From assembly GCF_041434935.1 (NCBI RefSeq), contig NZ_CP107964.1, positions 7,237,001 to 7,301,000 of the forward strand: DNA of 64,000 bases. The letters are read 5' to 3'. The DNA comes from Kitasatospora sp. NBC_00374 (GTDB taxonomy: Bacteria > Actinomycetota > Actinomycetes > Streptomycetales > Streptomycetaceae). The position numbers and the translations under genes are program-made. The notes under the pieces were generated by a model that was not told the DNA's origin, did no database searches, and saw only the letters and a program-made list of their open reading frames with translations. How positions within the stretch are numbered: the first letter of the stretch is position 1; each line of letters starts with the position of its first letter. Positions 1-8,003 of the stretch are shown here, one piece after another.

Positions 1-968
1 GCCGCCAGCGCGCCGTGCAGGCTGGTCTCCACGGTGTGGACGCCGGGCCGGTTGACCAGGCAGGCGTGCTCCCCGGTGCCGGCGCCGTCGATCACCACCA
101 GGTCGCCGTGCGGCAGGGCCTGCAGGGCGATCGAGCGGAGCAGCGAGGAGGTGCCGGTGCCGGCCGAGCCGAGCGCCAGCAGGTGCGGCTCGGCGGACCT
201 CGGGCCGGTCCGCCAGACCACCGGCGGCTGCTGGGCCGACACGCCGTTCTGGACCACCGGGATGGTCCGGTGGCTGCTGTCGCCGTCGGTGAAGCCGAGC
301 ACGACCTCGCCGGGCGAGGTGACGAAGGGCTGCGCCGCGATGTCGGTGGCCAGCGCGGCCAGGGCGGTGACCTTGAGCCGGTTGGACTCCTCGTCCCAGT
401 CGAAGCGGTACTCGCGGGCCCGGCCGGCCTTGCCCTGGACCACCTGCTCGATCCGGGCCCGGGCGGCCGGCTCGGTGTCGGTGAAGTAGACCGGGTAGGA
501 CAGCTCCAGGGAGGTCAGCCGCCCGTCGGCGTCGAACTCCCAGGCGTGGAAGACGTCCTTGTGGGCGCCGTCCGGACGGTACGGCGAGCCCAGTTCCTCG
601 GGCCCGGCCAGGTAGGGGGTGAGGGCGGCGTAGAGCGCCGCCAGCTTGACCTCCTCGACGTCCGGCGCGGGGGTGGCGGACGCGCCCCTGGGCTGCCGCC
701 CCACCCACGCCGCGCTCGCCATCAGGGCCACCGCGGCGAACAGCGGACCGTGCGGCAGCAGGGCGATGCCGACGGCGGCCGCGGCGCCGAGGAAGAGCGT
801 CGGGCCCCGGCGGTCCTTCGGGGTCGCCGCCCAGCGCTCCTTGGCCCACGCGGCGTGGTGGCGCAGACCGCGCCCGATCAGGGCGAGCGGGGCGAACATG
901 TCGGAGGCGTGGTCGCCGGCCGTGCGGGCGAGGTCGCGACCCCGGCTGAGGTGGCGGGTGAGAGGCAT
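1..968 (-). CDS. FtsK/SpoIIIE-like ATP-binding protein (Tra-associated), C-terminus beyond window
   Basis: The gene reads leftward and runs off the left edge, so about 322 N-terminal residues are visible. The ATG at 968 follows a GGGGAG Shine-Dalgarno. The protein begins MPLTRHLSRGRDLARTAG. A hydrophobic stretch at about residues 60-90 suggests one or two membrane segments, followed by a soluble domain. Near residues 270-285 comes a P-loop-like GSAGTGTSSLL and then a Walker B-like LVVIDG. The canonical P-loop lysine is absent (Thr instead of Lys), as happens in degenerate FtsK/TraB-type ATPases. The next gene upstream on the same strand is a small membrane protein of the kind found beside Tra-type ATPases in actinomycete integrative elements and their chromosomal relatives. 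A role in DNA translocation or transfer is inferred only. Confidence 0.6.
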   Translation of the reverse strand, partial: MPLTRHLSRGRDLARTAGDHASDMFAPLALIGRGLRHHAAWAKERWAATPKDRRGPTLFLGAAAAVGIALLPHGPLFAAVALMASAAWVGRQPRGASATPAPDVEEVKLAALYAALTPYLAGPEELGSPYRPDGAHKDVFHAWEFDADGRLTSLELSYPVYFTDTEPAARARIEQVVQGKAGRAREYRFDWDEESNRLKVTALAALATDIAAQPFVTSPGEVVLGFTDGDSSHRTIPVVQNGVSAQQPPVVWRTGPRSAEPHLLALGSAGTGTSSLLRSIALQALPHGDLVVIDGAGTGEHACLVNRPGVHTVETSLHGALA

Positions 969-1063
969 CGTGGGACTCCCCGGGCGGTGGGACGGCAGGT
1001 GGTGGTTGGCAGAAGGCCCGGGGCGGTGGGATCCGCGCCCGGGCCGTCGATCGGTGCCGCGGC

Positions 1064-1258
1064 TCAGAACTTCAGGCCGCCGATGAGGCTGGCCAGGCTG
1101 GCGCCGCCCGCCTGGATGCTCGGCGCGATGGAGGAGCCCGCGATGTAGAAGCCGAGGAGCGCGCACACCAGGGCATGCGAGATCTTCAGGCCGTCCCGGC
1201 GGAAGAAGAGGAAGGCGATGGTGCCGAACAGGACGATGCCGGAGATGGAGAGGATCAC
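1064..1258 (-). CDS. Small integral membrane protein (64 aa)
   Basis: The GTG at 1258 is preceded by GAGGAG seven bases upstream and gives a 64-residue protein starting VILSISGIVLFGTIAFLFF. There are two hydrophobic helices (about residues 2-19 and 28-48) separated by the basic RRDGLK loop, and a Gly/Ala/Ser-rich tail ending GGLKF. I recognise the general type from actinomycete clusters that also hold FtsK/TraB-like ATPases. The next gene downstream is such an ATPase, 95 bp away on the same strand, so they probably form an operon. No catalytic motif is visible. A longer reading from upstream in-frame codons would pass through non-coding-looking sequence and is rejected. Confidence 0.65.
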   Translation of the reverse strand: MILSISGIVLFGTIAFLFFRRDGLKISHALVCALLGFYIAGSSIAPSIQAGGASLASLIGGLKF

Positions 1259-1556
1259 GGGTCTGCTCCTCGGAGAGGTGGGGACAGTGGTTACCGAAAG
1301 TGCCCTAATCGTGACAAAAAGTAATAGATGATGGAACGTCGCAAACGGGTGGATCTTGGCGGGGAGGCCGGATCGGCTGTGTACGTCCCGGGCCGTCGTG
1401 CCGCGCTTCAGGCGTCCCCGCCCTGCCGCACGGGGTTCCCCGCCGACCGGAAATTCGCTCGAACGGATGCGTGACCGCATGGCCCCGACCTCGTCCGCTA
1501 CCGTGCCGTGTGCAGCCCCACGCGCCCATCCGCAGGTCATCCACGAAAGGTTTCCC
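1259..1556. other. Divergent intergenic region with an AT-rich patch
   Basis: About 300 bp between the leftward membrane gene and the rightward ankyrin gene. The only clear compositional feature is an AT-rich patch at about 1305-1333 (GTGACAAAAAGTAATAGATG), in contrast with the surrounding sequence. It probably holds the promoter of the leftward pair, with transcription toward 1258. A GAAAGG Shine-Dalgarno lies before the rightward ATG at 1557. No other gene seen. Confidence 0.45.
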
Positions 1557-1979
1557 ATGGCCGACTCCGCAGCCAAGACGCCCGACGACTCGCAGGAGCC
1601 CGACGCCGAGGTCATCGCGCTGGCCGGCAGGCTCTTCGACGCCGCCCGGACCGGCGACTCGGCCCTGCTGGCCGCCTACCTCGACGCGGGCGCGCCGGCC
1701 GACCTCGCCAACGACCGGGGCGACACGCTGGTCATGCTGGCCGCCTACCACGGCCACGCCGACACCGTGCGGGCCCTGATCGAGCGCGGCGCCGACCCGG
1801 ACCGGGCCAACGACCGGGGCCAGACCCCGCTCGCCGGCGCCGTCTTCAAGGGCGAGCCGGCAGTCGTCGACGCGCTGCTCGCCGGCGCCGCGGACCCGCT
1901 GGCCGGCACCCCCTCCGCTCTGGACACCGCCCGGATGTTCGGCAAGGAGGACCTGGTGGCCCGCTTCGAGAAGCGCTGA
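1557..1979 (+). CDS. Ankyrin-repeat protein (140 aa)
   Basis: The ATG at 1557 follows GAAAGG. The protein has an acidic 25-residue lead, then three to four ankyrin repeats. The repeats are marked by GDTLVMLAAYHGHADTV (about 62-78) and GQTPLAGAVFKGEPAVV, each followed by an ALIERGADPDRAN-type helix-turn. The last repeat ends in DTARMFGKEDLVARF. Small single-domain ankyrin proteins like this are common in Streptomyces. They are presumed protein-protein interaction modules in the cytoplasm, with no known reaction. The GNAT gene starts 25 bp downstream on the same strand, so the two may be cotranscribed. Confidence 0.88.
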   Translation: MADSAAKTPDDSQEPDAEVIALAGRLFDAARTGDSALLAAYLDAGAPADLANDRGDTLVMLAAYHGHADTVRALIERGADPDRANDRGQTPLAGAVFKGEPAVVDALLAGAADPLAGTPSALDTARMFGKEDLVARFEKR

Positions 1980-2004
1980 CCCGGCCCCCGTACGCTTGAC
2001 CCCC

Positions 2005-2490
2005 ATGGAGATACGCACCACCGGGTACGGCCACCCGGACGCCGAGAAGCTGTCGGCCGAGGTCCAGCAGGAGTACGTCCGCCGCTACGGCGACATGGAC
2101 CAGACCTCGATCCACCCCGACCACTTCGACCCGCCGTACGGCCTGTTCGTGGTGGTCTACCTCGACGGCGAGGCGGTCGCCTGCGGCGGCTGGCGGGTCA
2201 ACGAGAAGGACGAGGAGGGGCTGGGCGAGGGCGACGCCGAGCTCAAGCGGATGTACGTGGTGCCCGGCGCCCGCGGCCGCGGGCTGGCCCGCGGCGTGCT
2301 GCGCCACCTGGAGCGGGGCGCCGTCGAGGCCGGGCGGACCCGGCTGGTCCTGGAGACCGGCAACAAGCAGCCCGAGGCGGTCGCGCTCTACGCCTCCGAG
2401 GGCTACCTTCCGATCGACAAGTTCGGTTACTACAAGGACCACCCCGACAGCATCTGCATGGGCAAGAGCCTGGTCCCGTCGGGGCTCTGA
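2005..2490 (+). CDS. GNAT family N-acetyltransferase (161 aa)
   Basis: The protein starts MEIRTTGYGHPDAEKL at an ATG; a TTG three codons upstream is an alternative. The GNAT fold is shown by the central strand LFVVVYLDGEAVACGGWR, then LKRMYVVPGARGRGLAR. The last holds the acetyl-CoA pyrophosphate loop (R/Q-x-x-G-x-G/A pattern: PGARGRGLA). It is followed by HLERGAVEAGRTRLVLETG and the C-terminal A-LYASEGY motif. The substrate cannot be read from sequence. No Shine-Dalgarno is obvious, which fits either a leaderless or a coupled mRNA with the ankyrin gene just upstream. Confidence 0.9.
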   Translation: MEIRTTGYGHPDAEKLSAEVQQEYVRRYGDMDQTSIHPDHFDPPYGLFVVVYLDGEAVACGGWRVNEKDEEGLGEGDAELKRMYVVPGARGRGLARGVLRHLERGAVEAGRTRLVLETGNKQPEAVALYASEGYLPIDKFGYYKDHPDSICMGKSLVPSGL

Positions 2491-2571
2491 CGGCCCGTCG
2501 GCGGTCGGCGCGGCGATCCCCGCGGGGAAATGCGCCGACCGTCCGGGCCGGATCGGGCATCATCGGATTCG

Positions 2572-3357
2572 ATGGAACCCGACCTCAGCGCCATGGCCCG
2601 GCGGCTCGCCGCCGTCGACGGGGTGCTCGGCGTCTGCCTCGGCGGCAGTCGCGCCCGCGGCACACACCGGCCCGACTCCGACCACGACTTGGGCCTGTAC
2701 TACCGCCCGCCGCTGGACACCGGCGCCCTGCGCGAGCTGGCCGCCGAGATCACCGGCCGCCCGGTCGAGGTCACCGAGCCGGGCGACTGGGGCCGCTGGG
2801 TCGACGGCGGGGCCTGGCTGGACTCCGAGGGCAGCCGGATCGACTGGCTCTACCGCGACCTCGACCGGGTCCGCCACTACTGGCGGGAGTGCCGGGCGGG
2901 CCGCTTCGAGCTGGGCGTCCAGGCGGGCCACCCGCTCGGTGTCTACTCGCACAGCTACGTCGGCGAACTCGCGCTGGGCCGGATCCTGGCCGACCCGACC
3001 GGCGCCCTGACCGGGCTCCGGGACGAACTGGCGCACTACCCGGGCCCGCTGGGCGACGCGCTGGTCGCCAACGCCAGGTGGGAGGTCCCGTTCACCCTCG
3101 CCGCGGCGAGGAAGGGCGCGGCCCGCGGTGACGCGTACTACCTGCACGGCTGCCTGTTCCGGGTGGTCGGCCTGCTCACCCAGGCGCTGCACGCCCGGGC
3201 CGGCCGGTGGCTGCTCAACGAGAAGGGCGCGGTCGACGCGTCCGGTCTGCTGCCCGGCGCGCCACCGCAGTTCGCGCCCCGCGCCCACGCGCTGTTCGGG
3301 CTCGACCCGGTGTCCGCGGTGGCCGCCGCCGAGGAACTCGCCGCCGAGATCCTCTGA
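2572..3357 (+). CDS. Nucleotidyltransferase-domain protein (261 aa)
   Basis: Pol beta-type minimal nucleotidyltransferase. The N-terminal GGSRARGTHRPDSDHDLGLY (about residues 22-41) holds the GS motif and the D-x-D metal-binding pair. A third acidic residue is plausible in RPVEVTEPGDWGR. The C-terminal half (about 120-255) is helical, with HSYVGELALGRILAD and AYYLHGCLFRVV, as in proteins annotated with DUF4037-like or aminoglycoside adenylyltransferase-like helices. The target (small molecule, protein or RNA) is unknown. The start MEPDLSAMARRL was chosen over an in-frame ATG 14 codons upstream because the extra residues look non-coding. It converges with the MMPL transporter, only 10 bp between stops. 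Confidence 0.85.
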   Translation: MEPDLSAMARRLAAVDGVLGVCLGGSRARGTHRPDSDHDLGLYYRPPLDTGALRELAAEITGRPVEVTEPGDWGRWVDGGAWLDSEGSRIDWLYRDLDRVRHYWRECRAGRFELGVQAGHPLGVYSHSYVGELALGRILADPTGALTGLRDELAHYPGPLGDALVANARWEVPFTLAAARKGAARGDAYYLHGCLFRVVGLLTQALHARAGRWLLNEKGAVDASGLLPGAPPQFAPRAHALFGLDPVSAVAAAEELAAEIL

Positions 3358-3367
3358 GGCGGGCCGC

Positions 3368-5473
3368 TCAGGCCGTGTCCGAGTACACGTCCGGGGAGGG
3401 CTCCCGCGGCCGGCCGACGTGGGAGAGCGCGCTCGGCCACCACATGTGCCGGTCCAGATCGATGGTCAGCGCGGTGACCAGCACCGACCGGACCACCAGG
3501 GTGTCCAGCAGCACGCCCAGCGCCACCGCGAAGCCGATCTCCGCGAACCCCACCACCGGGAGGGTCCCGAGCACCGCGAAGGTGCTCGCCAGGATCAGCC
3601 CGGCGGAGGTGATCACCCCGCCGGTCGCGGCCAGGCCGACCAGGGCGCCGTCCCGGGTGCCCCGGTGCGAGGCCTCCTCGCGCACCCGGGTCATCAGGAA
3701 GATGTTGTAGTCGATCCCGAGCGCGACCAGGAAGACGAAGACGAACAGCGGGAACGCGTTGTCCTGGCCGTCGAAGTGGAAGACGTGCTCGAAGAAGAAC
3801 GCACTGATGCCCATCGCGGCCGCGTACGACAGCACCACCGTCGCGATCAGCACCAGCGGCGCGACGGCCGCCCGCAGCAGCAGCGCCAGGATCGCCAGGA
3901 CCACGCCCAGCACCAGCGGGATGATCGCCCGGTTGTCGGCGGAGGCGGCCCGGCCGGCGTCCAGGATGACCGCCGTGCTGCCGCCGACCTTGGCGTCCGC
4001 GTCGGGCACCGCGTGGACGGCGCCGCGGACCCGGTCCACGGTGTCCTTGGCGGCCTGGCTGTCCGGGGGATCGCTCAGCGTGGCCTGGAAGGTGGCCAGC
4101 CCGTCGTGGACGACCACCGGGGTGGTCGCCGAGATGCCCGGGGTCGTCTCGGCCGCGGCCCGGACGGCCTCCGCCGGGGCCACGTTGCTGATCACCGTGA
4201 GCGGCGCGCCGGTGCCGCCGGGGAAGTGCTCGACCAGCACCTGCTGACCGACCACGGAGTCGGGCGTGCCGGTGAAGGTGCCCGCCGTGGACAGACCGTT
4301 GGCGTTCAGCGAGACCAGCCCGACGCAGCAGGCGGCCAGCGCCAGCCCGGTGCCGATCCACACCTTGCGCGGCTTGCGGGCGATCCACGCGCCCACGTGC
4401 GCCCACCGGCCGGTCCGGGTGGGCTCCGCGGTGCCGTACCCGGGCTTCACCGGCCAGAACACCCAGCGGCCGCAGATCACCAGCAGCGCCGGCAGCAGGG
4501 TCAGCATCGCGGCCAGCGCCACCAGCACGCCGATCGCGCAGACCGGGCCGAGACCGCGGGTGGAGTTCATCTCGGCGATCAGCAGACACAGCATCGAGGC
4601 GACCACGGTGGCGGAGCTCGCCACGATGGCCGGACCGGCCCGGTGCAGCGCGAAGGCCATCGCCTCGTGCCGGTCCTCGTGGCGCCGCAGCTCCTCGCGG
4701 TATCGGGCGGTGAGCAGCAGTGCGTAGTCGGTGCCCGCGCCCAGCACCAGCACGATCAGGATGCCGGCGCTCTGCGCGTTCACCGTCAGCCCGGCGTGCT
4801 CCGCCAGCAGGTAGATCACCGCCTGGGCGACGAACAGCGCCACGCCGGCCGAGATCAGCGGCAGCAGCCACAGCGTCGGGCTGCGATAGGTCAGCAGCAG
4901 CAGGATCACCACGACCGCGACGGTGGCGAACAGCAGGGTGCCGTCGATCCCGGCGAACGCCTCGGCCTGGTCCGCGCCGATGCCGGCCGGGCCGGTGACA
5001 TGGGTGGCCATCCCGTTGCTGCCGGCGGCGGCGGTCGCCCGCATGTCGTCCACGGCGGAGCGCAGGTCGTTCCAGCCCGTGGAGCCGATCTCCACCGGCA
5101 CCACGGTCTGCATCGCCTGGCCGTCCTCGGACAGCTGCGGCCCGACCACCTTGCCGACCACGTGCGGCGTGGTGGCGAAGGAGGCCGCGTCGGAGGCGGC
5201 CTTGGCCCGGTCGGCCAGGGTGATGCCGCTCGGCCGTTCGTAGACCACGACCGCCTGCGCGGTGTCGACCGGCTGGAACGTGCGCTGCTCCACCAGGACC
5301 TGGGTGGACTCGGCGCTGCCGGGCAGCCAGCTGGAGGCCTCGTTGTCCTCCGCGTCCATCAGCTTGCCCGCCAGCGGGCCCGCCACGACGACCAGGATCA
5401 GCCACAGGGCCAGCACGACCCACTTGGTGCGGCGCCCGCACGGGAACGAGGCCAGCCTTCCGGACGGACTCAT
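3368..5473 (-). CDS. MMPL/RND family transporter (701 aa)
   Basis: Inner-membrane MMPL-type transporter with the usual duplicated architecture. The first TM helix (WVVLALWLILVVVAGPLAG) is followed by a roughly 150-residue extracytoplasmic loop, a 5-6 TM bundle, a second loop and a second bundle. Each bundle carries the family's charged motif: GAGTDYALLLTARYREE in the first and ALGIDYNIFLMTRVREE in the second. These are the Asp-Tyr proton-relay positions of RND/MMPL proteins. The length is normal. The ATG is at 5473 (MSPSGRLASFPCG). Actinomycete members export lipids, siderophores or drugs. No dedicated biosynthetic genes flank it, so the cargo is unknown. Confidence 0.93.
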   Translation of the reverse strand: MSPSGRLASFPCGRRTKWVVLALWLILVVVAGPLAGKLMDAEDNEASSWLPGSAESTQVLVEQRTFQPVDTAQAVVVYERPSGITLADRAKAASDAASFATTPHVVGKVVGPQLSEDGQAMQTVVPVEIGSTGWNDLRSAVDDMRATAAAGSNGMATHVTGPAGIGADQAEAFAGIDGTLLFATVAVVVILLLLTYRSPTLWLLPLISAGVALFVAQAVIYLLAEHAGLTVNAQSAGILIVLVLGAGTDYALLLTARYREELRRHEDRHEAMAFALHRAGPAIVASSATVVASMLCLLIAEMNSTRGLGPVCAIGVLVALAAMLTLLPALLVICGRWVFWPVKPGYGTAEPTRTGRWAHVGAWIARKPRKVWIGTGLALAACCVGLVSLNANGLSTAGTFTGTPDSVVGQQVLVEHFPGGTGAPLTVISNVAPAEAVRAAAETTPGISATTPVVVHDGLATFQATLSDPPDSQAAKDTVDRVRGAVHAVPDADAKVGGSTAVILDAGRAASADNRAIIPLVLGVVLAILALLLRAAVAPLVLIATVVLSYAAAMGISAFFFEHVFHFDGQDNAFPLFVFVFLVALGIDYNIFLMTRVREEASHRGTRDGALVGLAATGGVITSAGLILASTFAVLGTLPVVGFAEIGFAVALGVLLDTLVVRSVLVTALTIDLDRHMWWPSALSHVGRPREPSPDVYSDTA

Positions 5474-5890
5474 CTGATGCCCCCACAGGGTCTGTCGACT
5501 GGGACGAACACGCGTCCCAGACTGCCATCGGCCGATCCGCCCGGCAGCCCGAGCGGCCCGCGCTCCCCGCGGCGGCGGGACCGGCCCGCGGCCGCAAGGG
5601 TGAACGACGCCGGCCCGCACCAGGGCGGCGACATGCCCGGGGCGGACGGTGTGGACGGCACGGTTGACGCTCTGATCGAACGCGAGGGTGTGGTGCTGAT
5701 ACCGGCCTTCGACAGGGTGGTCGGCCGGACGGCGTGGTCGCCCACCCGCAGGGCGCGGCCTTCGTCGTGATCGAGCAGGTGCCGAGATGGCCTTCGGCGT
5801 GTCCGGCCGGGGGCCGTCCGCATTCGAACGGACCGCTCCGGTGCTCATGTGCGGCCGTCCGGGTGCCGAGAAGACGGGGGAAGGAGGATC
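5474..5890. other. 417-bp intergenic region
   Basis: Lies between the divergent MMPL gene and the 33-residue ORF. Open frames here have Arg/Pro-rich, low-complexity translations with no recognisable domain, and I treat them as shadows. The only convincing signal is the GAAGGAGGATC Shine-Dalgarno at the right end serving the ATG at 5891. No strong hairpin or repeat seen. Confidence 0.5.
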
Positions 5891-5992
5891 ATGTTCTGGC
5901 TGCTCGTCGTTCTCGGCTGTTCCACCGTCGCCCTCGTCCTCTTCCTCGTCGCGGCCCGCGCGGGGACCCGGAGCGAGGAGGACGACGGGTGA
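5891..5992 (+). CDS. Single-pass membrane miniprotein (33 aa)
   Basis: A near-perfect Shine-Dalgarno (AAGGAGG, four bases from the ATG) precedes a 33-codon frame. It begins MFWLLVVLGCSTVALVLF and continues LVAARAGTRSEEDDG before TGA. One hydrophobic helix (about residues 2-23) is followed by a short basic then acidic tail. Length and layout match the single-helix regulatory or accessory membrane miniproteins often missed in annotation. The strong ribosome-binding site is the main evidence that it is translated. It converges on the phosphatase gene 20 bp away. The function is unknown. Confidence 0.55.
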   Translation: MFWLLVVLGCSTVALVLFLVAARAGTRSEEDDG

Positions 5993-6012
5993 GCCTGCCC
6001 CCCGCCCGGGGG

Positions 6013-6816
6013 TCACGCGTCGGTCAGCAGGGCCTCGCGCAGCCCGGCCGACCGCCGTGCGGACAGCCCGAGGCCGTCGCGCAGGTAGCCGTCCGTACCG
6101 CCCCACCGGTCCCGTACGGCCGCCAGCGCCGCCAGCAGGTACGCGGGCCGGGCCTCGAAGATCGGGCGCAGCAGTGTCCACAGCTCCGAGCCGGGCTCGG
6201 GGACGGACCCGTCGGCCCGCCGGAACCGGTGGCTCTGGGCGGGATCGTTACTGAGCAGGTAGTCGGCCATGACGGCGTCCTCGGGGACGCCGAGGGCCAG
6301 CAGGACGACGGCGACCGCCCAGCCGGCCCGGTCCTTGCCCGCGGAGCAGTGGACGACCGCCGGCAGTCCGCCGGGCGCGGTGAGCGCCCGCAGCACGCGG
6401 CCGTGCTCCACGGTCCGGGTGAGCACGCGGCGGCGGTACGCGTCGACCATCTTCCGTTCGCCGCCGCCGTCGCCGAGTTCGGCCCGCAGGGTGGACAACT
6501 CGCCCTGGCGCAGCAGGTGGTAGAACTTCGCTCCCTCCGCCGGGTCGGTGAGGGCGACGGACAGCCGGGTGGTGCCCGGGATCGGGACGTCCGCCCGGTC
6601 CACCTGGAGATCGGCCGTGCCGCGAAGGTCGATCACCGACCGAAGGCCCAGGCCGACCAGCACCGACACGTCCTCGGGAGTGGCCCGGGCGAGATGGCCG
6701 CTGCGGAACAGCAGCCCGGCCCGGACGGCCCGGCCGTCGGCCGCGCGGAGCCCGCCGACGTCCCGGAAGTTCCGGACGCCGGTGAGGACCGGCGTACCGC
6801 TGTGCTCGACGGGCAT
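6013..6816 (-). CDS. Tyrosine/serine protein phosphatase, PTP superfamily (267 aa)
   Basis: Cys-based phosphatase of the bacterial Y-phosphatase group (PF13350-like). The N-terminal NFRDVGGLRAADGR and RAGLLFRSGHLA are the family's opening motif. The active-site loop VVHCSAGKDRAGW (about residues 150-162) gives H-C-x-x-G-K-D-R, with the nucleophilic Cys and the Lys/Asp typical of this group in place of the classical PTP loop. It is expected to dephosphorylate phosphotyrosine, phosphoserine or phosphoinositide substrates in the cytoplasm. The full family length is present and the ATG is at 6816. Its promoter region abuts the broken end of a decayed transposase (6857), so its upstream control may have been rearranged by that insertion. 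Confidence 0.9.
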   Translation of the reverse strand: MPVEHSGTPVLTGVRNFRDVGGLRAADGRAVRAGLLFRSGHLARATPEDVSVLVGLGLRSVIDLRGTADLQVDRADVPIPGTTRLSVALTDPAEGAKFYHLLRQGELSTLRAELGDGGGERKMVDAYRRRVLTRTVEHGRVLRALTAPGGLPAVVHCSAGKDRAGWAVAVVLLALGVPEDAVMADYLLSNDPAQSHRFRRADGSVPEPGSELWTLLRPIFEARPAYLLAALAAVRDRWGGTDGYLRDGLGLSARRSAGLREALLTDA

Positions 6817-6856
6817 GGCTTCCTCCGGACGGCCTCGGCAGGTGCTCCGAGCCTAG

Positions 6857-7340
6857 TCGCGGTGGCGTCCTGCTTCTCGGAGTGCGCAAGGACCAGCCCG
6901 CCGTCGATGTCCACGGTCACGTGCCCGTCGGCGGCCGGACCGTTCGCCCCGGCCGGCTCCCGGATGCGCGAAATTGCTTCGGCCCGCGCCGACCGGATCG
7001 CGGGCGAGGGCCTTCGGTCCGGCCGCGGCGAGGGCGTCGATGAGCCGGGAGCCCGTGGGGTCGGATGCCACCGGGCCGGACACGTCGGGCTCGGCCCGCA
7101 GCATGGCGGCATCGGCGAGGCAGTCGCCGCCCGGAGCCGTCGCCAGCGAGACGTCCAGCAGGACCTTGCCCGGGTCGTGCACCGCCTGCGGCTTGCGCCA
7201 GGGCGCCCACGGCCGCCGATATCGCGTCGTCCAGGCCGGACTTGCGCACCGTCTCGGCCTGTGAGACCACCGAACGGCCACCGTCCCCGACATGAACACG
7301 CGGGTAGCACCCGATATGCTTCTTCACCTGGGAGGTGCCT
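6857..7340 (-). pseudogene. IS1380-type transposase remnant, frameshifted and truncated
   Basis: Three reading frames on the minus strand give consecutive pieces of one IS1380-family transposase N-terminus. Piece 1 is GGRSVVSQAETVRKSGLDDA (about 7215-7290). Piece 2, in a second frame, is APWRKPQAVHDPGKVLLDV, then GGDCLADAAMLRAEPDVSG and SRLIDALAAAGPKALA. Piece 3, in a third frame, is GHVTVDIDGGLVLAHSEKQD (about 6860-6920) and contains the first acidic residues of the transposase core. At least two frameshifts are needed to join them. All sequence after HSEKQDATAT (roughly two thirds of a normal transposase of about 450 residues) is missing. The SVVSQ-AETV junction also lacks a few residues usual in the family. 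No terminal inverted repeats were identified. Confidence 0.8.
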
Positions 7341-7463
7341 GCGACCGGAGTGGGAACAAGGGCCTCGACAATCCGCATCCTTGCTGGTCGTGGGCACTTT
7401 GTGTGTTTTACCTGACCACCTGTCGGACACCACACTTCATGACATGACGATGGGGTGAATGCG

Positions 7464-7910
7464 ATGCCGCTTGAGGGCGAGTACGAGCCGAGTCCGGCGC
7501 AGTGGGTGCGCGATCAGGTCGAGCTGTACGAGAGTTCGGGCGGCACGCAGGGATCGACGCTCTGGAACACGGGCCTGCCCGTCGTCATTCTCACGACGCG
7601 CGGCGCGAAGAGCGGCAAGATCCGCAAGATCCCGTTGATGCGCGTGGAGCACGAGGGGCGGTACGCGGCCGTGGCCTCGAAGGGCGGCTTCCCGCGTCAC
7701 CCGGTCTGGTACTTCAACGTCAAGTCCGACCCGCACGTGGAGCTCCAGGACGGGTCCGTACGCCGGGACATGACGGCCCGTGAGATCGCCGGGGATGAGA
7801 AGGCCGAGTGGTGGGAGCGCGCGGTCGCCGCGTATCCGCCGTACGCCGAATATCAGGAGAACACCGACCGGGTGATCCCCGTCTTCGTACTGGAACCCGC
7901 GCGCGGGTAG
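7464..7910 (+). CDS. Deazaflavin (F420)-dependent nitroreductase-family protein (148 aa)
   Basis: Small split-beta-barrel protein of the DDN/F420 quinone-reductase family. WNTGLPVVILTTRGAKSGKIRK (about 32-53) and RKIPLMRVEHEGRYAAVASKG hold the G-x-x-S-G-x-x-R phosphate-binding stretch for F420. Further on are HPVWYFNVKSDPHVELQDG and the C-terminal TDRVIPVFVLEPA. Expected activity: reduction of nitro compounds, quinones or enones using F420H2 in the cytoplasm. The ATG at 7464 is chosen because GGGG lies nine bases upstream; a GTG three codons earlier is possible. The upstream side is the old IS1380 end. Confidence 0.92.
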   Translation: MPLEGEYEPSPAQWVRDQVELYESSGGTQGSTLWNTGLPVVILTTRGAKSGKIRKIPLMRVEHEGRYAAVASKGGFPRHPVWYFNVKSDPHVELQDGSVRRDMTAREIAGDEKAEWWERAVAAYPPYAEYQENTDRVIPVFVLEPARG

Positions 7911-7955
7911 GACCCCTCCGGCGGCCCGTAGACGGCCCGGAGGAGACGGGCTGAC

Positions 7956-7988
7956 GGCTCCCGCCTGGAGGAATCGCAGGCGGGAGCC
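7956..7988. terminator. Bidirectional hairpin terminator
   Basis: Perfect 12-bp stem: GGCTCCCGCCTG (7956-7967) pairs with CAGGCGGGAGCC (7977-7988) around a 9-nt loop. It sits in the gap between the convergent F420-type reductase and VKOR genes. There is no U-tract, as usual in high-GC actinomycetes. Confidence 0.75.
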
Positions 7989-8003
7989 ATCAGGGGTGGT
8001 CCA

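Noticed and set aside
3128..5770. Long plus-strand open frame opposite the MMPL gene, and similar giant antisense frames elsewhere (for example 42377-46567, 55904-58819, 58754-62488)
   Set aside because: Low-complexity Arg/Gly/Pro/Gln/His translations with no domains, mirrored on clear genes; typical shadows in high-GC DNA.
5470..5823. 117-residue minus-strand frame upstream of the MMPL start
   Set aside because: Arg/Pro/Ser-rich, no Shine-Dalgarno, no domain, overlaps the MMPL promoter area.
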